A stretch of DNA of 64,000 bases from Pseudomonas sp. 5P_3.1_Bac2 (GTDB lineage Bacteria; Pseudomonadota; Gammaproteobacteria; Pseudomonadales; Pseudomonadaceae): assembly GCF_025465995.1 (NCBI RefSeq), contig NZ_JANLNY010000027.1, forward strand, positions 1 through 64,000. Reading direction: 5' to 3'. Both the position numbers and the translations under genes were made by a program. Every line of letters starts with the position of its first letter. Position 1 is the stretch's first letter. Positions 42,355-51,724 of this stretch are shown in pieces. Below the pieces are notes generated by a model that was given only the letters and a program-made list of their open reading frames with translations, was not told the DNA's origin and did not search any database.

Positions 42355-42551
42355 GCCGCAAAATAGAGCCGTGCGCCCGCCGTCTTGGCGGTAACGCCAG
42401 TAACAAAGCAGTAACACCCGCAATTGACTTCAAGCCCCCCCATCACGACTATAGGCGTCCCGTTGCCCCGCACCGGTGCAATCCTAGGCCAAGGCAGGCC
42501 ACTTTGAAGCAGTACAACTGCCGCCTGAACGCCTGAGTGAGGACAGTTTTG

Positions 42552-43352
42552 ATGCCTGATATAACCCTGACCACCCTGCAAAGCCTCAAGCAGAGCGGCG
42601 AAAAAATCGCCATGCTCACTTGTTACGACGCCACCTTCGCCCACGCTGCCTGCCAAGCAGGGGTTGATGTGCTACTGGTCGGTGACTCCCTGGGTATGGT
42701 TCTGCAAGGCCACGACAGCACGCTGCCTGTCAGCGTGGCAGACATGGCTTACCACACCGCCAGTGTTAAACGTGGCAACCAAGGCGCCTTTATCATCACC
42801 GACCTGCCCTTTATGGCTTACGCCACCCTGGAGCAGACCCTGAGCAACAGCGCGGCCTTGATGCAGGCCGGCGCCCATATGGTGAAGATGGAAGGCGCTG
42901 CTTGGCTGGCCGAACCGATTCGGCAACTGGCCGAACGCGGTGTACCCGTGTGTGCCCACTTGGGTCTGACCCCACAAGCGGTCAATATCCTCGGTGGCTA
43001 TAAGGTCCAAGGCCGCCAGGACGCCCAAGCCCGCCAGATGCGTGCCGACGCCATGGCCCTGGAGCAAGCCGGCGCCGCCATGTTGCTGCTCGAATGCGTC
43101 CCCAGTGAACTGGCCGCAGAGATCACCCAAGCGGTAAAAATCCCGGTGATTGGCATTGGTGCCGGCAGCGCCACCGACGGCCAAGTGCTGGTCCTGCACG
43201 ACATGCTGGGGCTGTCCCTGAGCGGTCGCACGCCGAAGTTCGTCAAAGACTTTATGCATGGCCAAGGCAGCATCGTCGGGGCCATGAGCGCCTACGTGAA
43301 GGCCGTTAAAGAGCAAAGCTTCCCCGCGGCTGAACACGGATTTAGTGCATGA
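42552..43352 (+). CDS. panB: 3-methyl-2-oxobutanoate hydroxymethyltransferase
   Basis: 266 residues. Makes ketopantoate from 2-oxoisovalerate using methylene-tetrahydrofolate. Barrel motifs: MLTCYDATFAHAACQAGVDVLLVGDSLGMVLQGHDSTLPVSVADMAYH (metal and substrate site) and VKMEGAAW; C-terminal VLVLHDMLGLSLSGRTPKFVKDF is typical. Start at ATG 42552, 15 bases after an in-frame GTG. The stop overlaps the panC ATG by four bases. Confidence 0.96.
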   Translation: MPDITLTTLQSLKQSGEKIAMLTCYDATFAHAACQAGVDVLLVGDSLGMVLQGHDSTLPVSVADMAYHTASVKRGNQGAFIITDLPFMAYATLEQTLSNSAALMQAGAHMVKMEGAAWLAEPIRQLAERGVPVCAHLGLTPQAVNILGGYKVQGRQDAQARQMRADAMALEQAGAAMLLLECVPSELAAEITQAVKIPVIGIGAGSATDGQVLVLHDMLGLSLSGRTPKFVKDFMHGQGSIVGAMSAYVKAVKEQSFPAAEHGFSA

Positions 43353-44209
43353 ACACTGTAAAAAGCGTGCGCGAGCTACGCGCCGCCGTTGCCCAGGCCC
43401 GCGCCGAAGGCAAACAAATCGCCTTAGTACCGACCATGGGTAACCTCCACGCCGGCCACGCCGCCCTCGTCCAGCGGGCGGTGCAGCGCGCTGACTTTGT
43501 CGTCGCCAGCATTTTTGTCAATCCGTTGCAATTCGGCGCCAGCGAAGACCTCGACAAGTACCCGCGCACGCTCTTGGCTGACCAGGAGAAACTGGTCAAT
43601 GCCGGCTGCCACCTGCTGTTCACCCCAGACGTGGAGGAGATGTATCCCCACGGCATGGACGGCCAGACCCGCGTCAGCGTGCCCGGCGTCTCAGAAGGGC
43701 TGTGCGGCGCCAGCCGTCCCGGGCACTTTGAGGGCGTCGCGACGGTGGTGAGCAAGCTGTTCAACATGGTCCAGCCGGATCTGGCCTTCTTTGGCGAGAA
43801 AGACTTCCAGCAATTGGCCGTGATCCGCACCTTGGTGCGCGACCTCAATATGCCGATTCAGATCATTGGCGAGCCCACGGTACGCGCCGAAGACGGCCTG
43901 GCGCTGTCGTCGCGCAATGGCTATCTGACGGCTGAGCAGCGCGCCGTCGCGCCGCTGCTGTATCGCACCCTACAAGAGATCGCTGCGGCGCTCAGCGCGG
44001 GAGATCGTGACTACGCAAAGCTGATCCAACACGCGCAGGCGCAACAGACTGCGGCGGGCTTTAGCCCTGACTACCTGGAAATTCGTGAAGCCAATAGCCT
44101 GCAACCGGCCACTGCCGATGATCAGCAAGTGGTGATTGTGCTCGCGGCCTACCTGGGCAAAACCCGCCTGATCGATAACTTGAGCGTGGATTTGTCCAAG
44201 TCGGTCTAA
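43349..44209 (+). CDS. panC: pantothenate synthetase
   Basis: 286 residues. Joins pantoate and beta-alanine at the expense of ATP. Nucleotidylyltransferase motifs PTMGNLHAGHAALVQRA and VFFxEKDFQQ-like LAFFGEKDFQQLAVIRTLVRDLN are present, with LALSSRNGYLT near the KMSKS-like loop. It is coupled to panB by an ATGA overlap and ends in a strong terminator. The aspartate decarboxylase panD that follows panC in P. aeruginosa is not here. Confidence 0.96.
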   Translation: MNTVKSVRELRAAVAQARAEGKQIALVPTMGNLHAGHAALVQRAVQRADFVVASIFVNPLQFGASEDLDKYPRTLLADQEKLVNAGCHLLFTPDVEEMYPHGMDGQTRVSVPGVSEGLCGASRPGHFEGVATVVSKLFNMVQPDLAFFGEKDFQQLAVIRTLVRDLNMPIQIIGEPTVRAEDGLALSSRNGYLTAEQRAVAPLLYRTLQEIAAALSAGDRDYAKLIQHAQAQQTAAGFSPDYLEIREANSLQPATADDQQVVIVLAAYLGKTRLIDNLSVDLSKSV

Positions 44210-44261
44210 GTCAGGCGTTAGGCAGGTTGCCAGCCCCCTACACCTGCCAGTTAAACTCAAG

Positions 44262-44286
44262 GCCCGGGTCAACCCGGGCTTTTTTA
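44262..44286 (+). terminator. terminator of panBC
   Basis: GCCCGGGT-CAA-CCCGGGC stem followed by TTTTTTA, about 50 bp past the panC stop and 54 bp before pgi. A textbook intrinsic terminator. Confidence 0.9.
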
Positions 44287-44339
44287 TGCCAAACCGTACA
44301 ATTGTTTAACCGTCGAATAAGGACAAGGACCACCCCATC

Positions 44340-46004
44340 ATGGCCTATTACCAACAGCCGCATCACGTGACTGGCCTGCCAGCTTGGCAAGCTTTGCGCG
44401 AGCATCGCCAGCAAATGGCTGGCTTCAGCATGCGCGATGCCTTTGCCAATAACGCGCAGCGCTTCGAGCAGTTCTCGCTCAACCAATGCGGCCTGCTGTT
44501 GGACTATTCGAAAAACCTGATCAGCGAGCAAACCCTGCAACTGCTGATCGACCTAGCTGAGCAAAGCCAGCTACCGGCGTCGATCCAAAGCCTGTTCAAA
44601 GGCGAGCAGGTCAACGCCTCCGAAGGTCGCGCCGCACTCCACACGGCCCTGCGCAGCCCCATCGGGCGGACCTTAAAGCTCGATGGCGTGGATCTGATTC
44701 CACAAGTCCACCGTGTCCTCAACCAAATGACCGAGCTGGTCGGGCGCATCCACAGCGGCCTGTGGCGCGGCTACACCGACAAGCCGATCACCGACGTGGT
44801 CAACATCGGCATCGGTGGCTCGTTCCTAGGCCCGGAGCTGGTCTCCGAGGCGCTGCGCCCCTTCACCCAGCGCGGTGTGTGGTGCCATTACCTGGCCAAT
44901 ATCGACGGCAGTGAGTTCCGGGAACTGACCGCCCGCCTCAACCCGCAGACCACCTTGTTTATCGTCTCGTCGAAATCCTTTGGCACCTTGGAGACGTTGA
45001 AGAACGCCCTCGCCGCCCGCGATTGGTACCTGGCCTTGGGCGGCCCGCGCGATGAATTGCACAAACACTTTATTGCGGTGACCAGCAACGCTCCGGCGGC
45101 CATTGAGTTCGGCATCAAGGCCGAGAACATCTTCCCCATGTGGGATTGGGTCGGCGGGCGTTACTCGCTGTGGTCGGCCATCGGTTTGCCGATTGCCCTG
45201 GCCATCGGCATCACCAACTTCAAAGAGCTGCTGGCCGGCGCCTACGCCATGGACCAGCACTTCACCCAAGCGCCGCTGGGGCAAAACATGCCCGTCATCC
45301 TGGCGCTGCTAGGCATTTGGTACGGCAACTTCTGGGGCGCCAAGAGCCAGGCGATCCTGCCTTACGACCACTACCTGCGTAACTTCACCAAGCACTTGCA
45401 GCAGTTGGATATGGAGTCCAACGGCAAATCCGTGCGCCAGGACGGCAGCAGTGTCGACTTCAGCACCGGTCCGGTGATCTGGGGTGGCGTTGGCTGTAAC
45501 GGTCAGCACGCCTACCACCAGTTGCTGCACCAAGGCACCGAGCTGATCCCGGCCGACTTTATCGTCCCGGCTAACAGTTTTAGCCCGCTGGCCGACCACC
45601 ACCAGTGGTTGTTCGCCAACTGCCTGTCGCAAAGCCAGGCGCTGATGCACGGCAAAAACCGCGCCGAAGCCGAAGACGAACTGCGCCAGCAGGGCTTAAG
45701 CGAAGCCGACGTGCAGCGCTTGGCCCCGCATAAGGTGATTCCAGGCAACCGCCCCAGCAATATGCTGGTGCTCAACCGTGTCGACCCACTCACCCTCGGC
45801 GCCCTGATTGCCCTGTATGAACATAAGGTCTTCGTGCAAAGCGCCATCTGGGGCACCAACGCCTTCGATCAATGGGGTGTGGAGCTGGGCAAAGAACTGG
45901 GTAAAGGTGTCTATCAGCGCCTCACCGGCGAGCTGAAAGAGCCAGCCAGTGATGCCTCGACCCAAGGCTTGATTGATCACTTCCGTGATCGTCATCGTGG
46001 CTAA
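44340..46004 (+). CDS. pgi: glucose-6-phosphate isomerase
   Basis: 554 residues, usual length. Interconverts glucose-6-phosphate and fructose-6-phosphate. Signature blocks: NIGIGGSFLGPELVSEAL, FPMWDWVGGRYSLWSAIGLPIALAIG (PROSITE-type motif 1), GKSVRQDGSSVDFSTGPVIWGGVGCNGQHAYHQLLHQG and GTNAFDQWGVELGKELGKGVY (motif 2). In pseudomonads it mainly serves gluconeogenesis and the cyclic Entner-Doudoroff route. The ATG has an AAGGAC site. Confidence 0.97.
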   Translation: MAYYQQPHHVTGLPAWQALREHRQQMAGFSMRDAFANNAQRFEQFSLNQCGLLLDYSKNLISEQTLQLLIDLAEQSQLPASIQSLFKGEQVNASEGRAALHTALRSPIGRTLKLDGVDLIPQVHRVLNQMTELVGRIHSGLWRGYTDKPITDVVNIGIGGSFLGPELVSEALRPFTQRGVWCHYLANIDGSEFRELTARLNPQTTLFIVSSKSFGTLETLKNALAARDWYLALGGPRDELHKHFIAVTSNAPAAIEFGIKAENIFPMWDWVGGRYSLWSAIGLPIALAIGITNFKELLAGAYAMDQHFTQAPLGQNMPVILALLGIWYGNFWGAKSQAILPYDHYLRNFTKHLQQLDMESNGKSVRQDGSSVDFSTGPVIWGGVGCNGQHAYHQLLHQGTELIPADFIVPANSFSPLADHHQWLFANCLSQSQALMHGKNRAEAEDELRQQGLSEADVQRLAPHKVIPGNRPSNMLVLNRVDPLTLGALIALYEHKVFVQSAIWGTNAFDQWGVELGKELGKGVYQRLTGELKEPASDASTQGLIDHFRDRHRG

Positions 46005-46040
46005 CAGAGGCTAAATACAAGGAATAGCCTGAGACAACAC

Positions 46041-46066
46041 TTGAACCAAGCGCTTGCTTGGTTCAA
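46041..46066 (+). promoter_or_regulatory. 10-bp perfect dyad in the pgi-acs gap
   Basis: TTGAACCAAG / CTTGGTTCAA arms around a CGCTTG loop, 37 bp after pgi and 41 bp before acs. There is no T-run. It could be a rho-independent-like end of pgi mRNA, an operator for acs, or an mRNA stem. The role cannot be settled from sequence. Confidence 0.55.
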
Positions 46067-46106
46067 CCTTGTGAGCATTGCGGAACACAACAATAAAGGA
46101 GCCGCC

Positions 46107-48044
<1,938 letters not shown>

Positions 48045-48060
48045 AACCGCTGCACGTGGT

Positions 48061-48082
48061 GGCCGGGAGTGCGCTCCCGGCC
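48061..48082 (+). terminator. hairpin after acs
   Basis: Perfect 9-bp stem GGCCGGGAG-TGCG-CTCCCGGCC starting 16 bp past the acs stop, without a T-run. Probably ends or stabilises the acs mRNA. Confidence 0.6.
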
Positions 48083-48110
48083 CGGCGTCAGCCTCCTGAA
48101 CTGGTTGAGT

Positions 48111-48989
48111 ATGGAACTGCTGCGCCGCCGCATTGAAAACCAAGTGCTGAGCCTAAGTGGCATTGCCTTGGGACAAATCGATTTTAAAAACCCCAAGGGT
48201 GATCCCGGCCTGTTTGGCCCCCAGTCCATGTGCTGGCAGGTGCATGGCGACTTCACCAGCATGCTCATCGGCGGGGTCAGCGCCTTGCTGCTGCAAGCCC
48301 TGCATCCATTGGCCTTAGCCGGGGTGTGGGACCATTCCAATTTCCGTGAAGATTTGCTTGGGCGCCTGCGCCGCACCGGCCAGTTTATTTCCGGCACCAC
48401 TTTCGCCGCCCGGGCCGATGCCGACTGGCTGATCGACAAAGTCAAAACCATTCACTTGCGCGTCACCGGCACCGCCCCCGATGGCCGAGCGTATGCCGCC
48501 AGTGATCCCGAGTTGCTGACCTGGGTGCATGTGGCGGAAGTTTTCAGTTTTCTCCAAGCCCATTTGCGTTACCGCAACCCTAAACTTGCCGGCGCCGAGC
48601 AGGATCGTTACTACGCCGAAGTGGCCTTGATTGCTGAGCGCTTAGGCGCCGAAGATGTGCCGAAAAGCCGCGCCCAGATCGCCGCCTATATCGAGCGTGT
48701 GCGCCCAGAGCTTGTGTGCGATGAGCGCTCCCAAGAAATCCTGCAGATTCTGCGCCGCGCCCCCGCGCCCAGTGCAATGGCTGCACAGGCCGGTAAAGTT
48801 TTTATGCAGGCCGGATTCGACCTGTTACCTTGCTGGGCGCAACAGCTGTTTGGTGAACCGGTTGGCGCGCTGCGCAGCCGGCTGATTCAACGTACCGTGA
48901 ATGGTTTGGCGCCGACTTTGCGCTGGGCCGTGCGCAACGGTGCGGCGCACCACGCGCGTATTCGCCTGGGTTTACCGGCGCTGCGCTGA
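48111..48989 (+). CDS. MpaB / rubber-oxygenase family (DUF2236) protein
   Basis: 292 residues. The family core is SMCWQVHGDFTSMLIGGVSALLLQALHPLALAGVWDHSNFREDLLGRLRRTGQFISGTTFA, with the R/H positions that in latex-clearing protein and MpaB bind heme, and the later LLTWVHVAEVFSFLQAHLRY. Members are mostly annotated as oxygenases without known substrates. No signal peptide. I use the ATG at 48111; a frame opens earlier at 48069 but within the acs hairpin. It lies between acs and a thiolase gene. Confidence 0.8.
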   Translation: MELLRRRIENQVLSLSGIALGQIDFKNPKGDPGLFGPQSMCWQVHGDFTSMLIGGVSALLLQALHPLALAGVWDHSNFREDLLGRLRRTGQFISGTTFAARADADWLIDKVKTIHLRVTGTAPDGRAYAASDPELLTWVHVAEVFSFLQAHLRYRNPKLAGAEQDRYYAEVALIAERLGAEDVPKSRAQIAAYIERVRPELVCDERSQEILQILRRAPAPSAMAAQAGKVFMQAGFDLLPCWAQQLFGEPVGALRSRLIQRTVNGLAPTLRWAVRNGAAHHARIRLGLPALR

Positions 48990-49073
48990 AATGAGTTTCG
49001 AGCCTGGCCCAGCCCCGCTGGCTGACTGGCTTTTCCTGCGCCGCCAGGCGCTTATTAGCTTAAGGATCGCGTT

Positions 49074-50252
49074 ATGCAAGACGTCGTTATCGTTGCTGCC
49101 ACCCGCACTGCCATTGGCAGCTTTCAAGGTTCGCTGGCCTCTATCCCAGCGCCTGAGTTAGGCGCTGCGGTCATCCGCCGCCTGCTTGAGCAGAGCGGTA
49201 TTGATGGCGCGCAAGTGGACGAAGTGATCCTCGGCCAAGTGCTGACCGCAGGCTCGGGGCAAAACCCGGCGCGTCAGGCGGCGATCCTGGCCGGCCTGCC
49301 CCACGCCGTACCCGCGCTGACCCTGAATAAGGTCTGCGGCTCGGGCCTGAAAGCCCTGCACCTGGCTGCCCAAGCCATCCGCTGCGGCGATGCCGAAGTC
49401 GTGATTGCCGGCGGCATGGAAAACATGAGCCTGTCGCCCTACGTCCTGCCCGGCGCCCGCACCGGCCTGCGCATGGGCCATGGCAAAGTCATCGACACCA
49501 TGATCACCGACGGTCTGTGGGACGCCTTCAACGACTACCACATGGGCATCACCGCCGAGAACCTGGTGGACAAGTACAGCATCAGCCGTGAGGAGCAAGA
49601 TGCTTTCGCCGCTGCTTCCCAGCAAAAAGCCGTGGCCGCCATCGAAGCCGGGCGTTTTGCCGACGAGATCACGCCGATCCTGATCCCCCAGCGCAAAGGC
49701 GACCCGCTGGCTTTCGCCACCGACGAACAACCGCGCGCCGGCACCACCGCCGAGTCCTTGGGCAAACTTAAACCGGCCTTTAAGAAAGACGGCAGCGTTA
49801 CCGCCGGCAACGCCTCCAGCCTTAACGACGGCGCCGCCGCCGTGCTGCTGATGAGCGCGGGCAAGGCCGCTGAGCTGGGCCTGCCGGTGTTGGCGAAAAT
49901 CGCCAGCTACGCCAACGCCGGCGTTGATCCAGCCATCATGGGCATCGGCCCGGTCAGCGCCACCCAGCGCTGCCTGAGCAAAGCCGGTTGGGCGTTGAGC
50001 GACCTGGACCTGATCGAAGCCAACGAAGCCTTCGCCGCCCAGGCGCTGGCCGTAGGCAAAGAACTGCAATGGGACGCCAGTAAGGTCAACGTCAACGGCG
50101 GCGCCATTGCCCTGGGCCACCCCATCGGCGGCTCGGGCTGCCGCGTGCTGGTAACCCTGCTGCACGAGATGATCAAACGCGATGCGAAAAAAGGCCTGGC
50201 CACCCTCTGCATCGGCGGCGGCCAAGGCGTAGCCCTGGCCATCGAGCGTTAA
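49074..50252 (+). CDS. acetyl-CoA C-acetyltransferase (thiolase)
   Basis: 392 residues. Catalytic set is complete: C88 (LNKVCGSGLKALH), H349 (ALGHPIGGSG) and C379 (LCIGGGQG). The length and N-terminus (QDVVIVAATRTAIGSFQGSLA) fit the AtoB/PhaA-type biosynthetic thiolases, which condense two acetyl-CoA or cleave acetoacetyl-CoA. The neighbouring acs suggests a short-chain acyl-CoA role. It could act in PHA precursor supply or in acetoacetate breakdown; no partner gene is next to it. A strong terminator follows. Confidence 0.92.
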   Translation: MQDVVIVAATRTAIGSFQGSLASIPAPELGAAVIRRLLEQSGIDGAQVDEVILGQVLTAGSGQNPARQAAILAGLPHAVPALTLNKVCGSGLKALHLAAQAIRCGDAEVVIAGGMENMSLSPYVLPGARTGLRMGHGKVIDTMITDGLWDAFNDYHMGITAENLVDKYSISREEQDAFAAASQQKAVAAIEAGRFADEITPILIPQRKGDPLAFATDEQPRAGTTAESLGKLKPAFKKDGSVTAGNASSLNDGAAAVLLMSAGKAAELGLPVLAKIASYANAGVDPAIMGIGPVSATQRCLSKAGWALSDLDLIEANEAFAAQALAVGKELQWDASKVNVNGGAIALGHPIGGSGCRVLVTLLHEMIKRDAKKGLATLCIGGGQGVALAIER

Positions 50253-50269
50253 ACCCAGGCTGCCACGAG

Positions 50270-50299
50270 AAATGCCGGCCTTAGTCGCCGGCATTTTTT
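50270..50299 (+). terminator. terminator of the thiolase gene
   Basis: AAATGCCGGC stem with GCCGGCATTTTTT, a 7-base loop and six T's, 18 bp past the stop. Confidence 0.92.
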
Positions 50300-50611
50300 A
50301 TGGAACATACCTGCCCGTAGCCTGAATCCCCCCATAGCCTGGATTAGCCGCGCAGCGGCGTAATCCGGGAGCCGAAAAAGTAAAGACCGCCCCACCACAA
50401 CCGCTGCGGTAACACCGTGCAGTACCATCGGTGCAAACGCTGCGCGGTTGCCCCCTACGACTTGCACGGCAATGCTGCGCACGTGTCTAGCAGAAATGAC
50501 TGGCGACTTCAGTCTGGTTGCAAATCCCCCCGGTTTTACCGGCAAAGCTTACGCCGCTAGCGACTCTGCTAAACTGCGCGGCCCTTATTCTTCTCCCCCA
50601 AGGCGCCTTGC
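50300..50611. other. non-coding gap with a REP-like palindrome
   Basis: About 310 bases without a gene. At 50341-50366 the arms GGATTA-G-CCGC and GCGG-CG-TAATCC form an imperfect palindrome of the kind often scattered in pseudomonad intergenic DNA. A nearby CGTAGCCTGAAT / CATAGCCTGGAT imperfect repeat (50317-50344) flanks it. Nothing else was recognised; the promoter of the methyltransferase gene should be near its right end. Confidence 0.5.
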
Positions 50612-51628
50612 ATGCCCTCGTTGAATCAGGCGCTGCGCGCCGCCCTGCTGAACCGTGACCGCTTGCTGGGCGAGTTGCATGCACAAGGCACCGACTGTTA
50701 CCGCCTGTTCCACGGCAGCCAAGAAGGTGCCGGCGGCCTGACCGTCGACCGTTACGGCCCACAGCTGATGGTGCAGAGCTTCCATCAGAGCCTGAGCAAC
50801 GATGAGCTGATGATGGTCGCCGAGCAATGCCGCGCGCATCTCGATCTGCCCCTGTTGCTGGTCTACAACGACCGCTCGCGCAGTAACTCGCGGGTTGATC
50901 GCACAGACAGCGTCTATCAGCCAGAGGCGGCGGCATTGGAAGATATGGTCGGCCGCGAGTGGGACCTCAATTACCGGGTGCGCGGCCGCCACGCCGGACA
51001 AGACCCGCTGCTGTTTCTCGATCTGCGTAATGCCCGCGGCTGGGTTAAACAGCATAGTGCCGGCAAGACGGTACTCAACCTGTTTGCCTACACCTGTGGC
51101 GTCGGTCTGTGCGCCGCTGCCGGTGGCGCCCAAGAGGTGGTGAACCTGGACTTCGCCGAGGGCAACCTAGCCGTCGGCAAAGAAAACGGCCTGCTTAATC
51201 CGCAACTGCCAGCCATGCAGTTTGTGCAGTCCGACTACTTCCCGGCGATTCGCCAGCTAGCCGGCCTGTCGATCTCCGCACGCCGTGGGCAAAAGCTGCC
51301 GCATTACCCACGTTTGCAGCAGCGCCAATTCGACTTAGTCCTACTCGACCCACCGGCCTGGGCCAAGAGCGCCTTCGGCACGGTCGACCTGCTGCGCGAC
51401 TACCAAAGCCTGCTGAAGCCGGCCATCCTCGCCACCGCCGAGGATGGCGTGCTGATCTGCTGCAACAACCTGGCGAAAGTGGCCATGGACGACTGGCGCG
51501 AGCAAGTGCTGCGCTGCGCCGACAAACTCGGTCGCCCCGTGCGTCAGTGGCAGGTGTTACCACCGGCGGCGGACTTCCCTTCCCATGACGGTCAACCACC
51601 GCTGAAGACCCTCATTCTGCAATTCTGA
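50612..51628 (+). CDS. class I SAM-dependent methyltransferase, RlmI-like rRNA methylase
   Basis: 338 residues. A TDCYRLFHGSQEGAGGLTVDRYGPQLMVQ opening is the RlmI/RlmK-type EEHEAD-like segment. The methyltransferase core follows: TVLNLFAYTCGVGLCAAAGGAQEVVNLDFAEGNLAVGKENG, then FDLVLLDPPAWAKSAFG with the DPP motif of base or RNA methylases. It lacks an N-terminal PUA domain of full-length RlmI. The likely substrate is 23S rRNA cytosine, but this is family-level inference. Confidence 0.82.
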   Translation: MPSLNQALRAALLNRDRLLGELHAQGTDCYRLFHGSQEGAGGLTVDRYGPQLMVQSFHQSLSNDELMMVAEQCRAHLDLPLLLVYNDRSRSNSRVDRTDSVYQPEAAALEDMVGREWDLNYRVRGRHAGQDPLLFLDLRNARGWVKQHSAGKTVLNLFAYTCGVGLCAAAGGAQEVVNLDFAEGNLAVGKENGLLNPQLPAMQFVQSDYFPAIRQLAGLSISARRGQKLPHYPRLQQRQFDLVLLDPPAWAKSAFGTVDLLRDYQSLLKPAILATAEDGVLICCNNLAKVAMDDWREQVLRCADKLGRPVRQWQVLPPAADFPSHDGQPPLKTLILQF

Positions 51629-51724
51629 GTAATCGGTCACTGCGAATCTGAGGCTCTAGCCTGCGCGGAACTGTGTCTGCATGCCATACTCCAAGGCATT
51701 TACAGTCGGACAAATGACGCCCAT

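Noticed and set aside
42424..42455. sigma-70 promoter TTGACT / TATAGG before panB
   Set aside because: The spacer is 20 bases, too long for a normal promoter.
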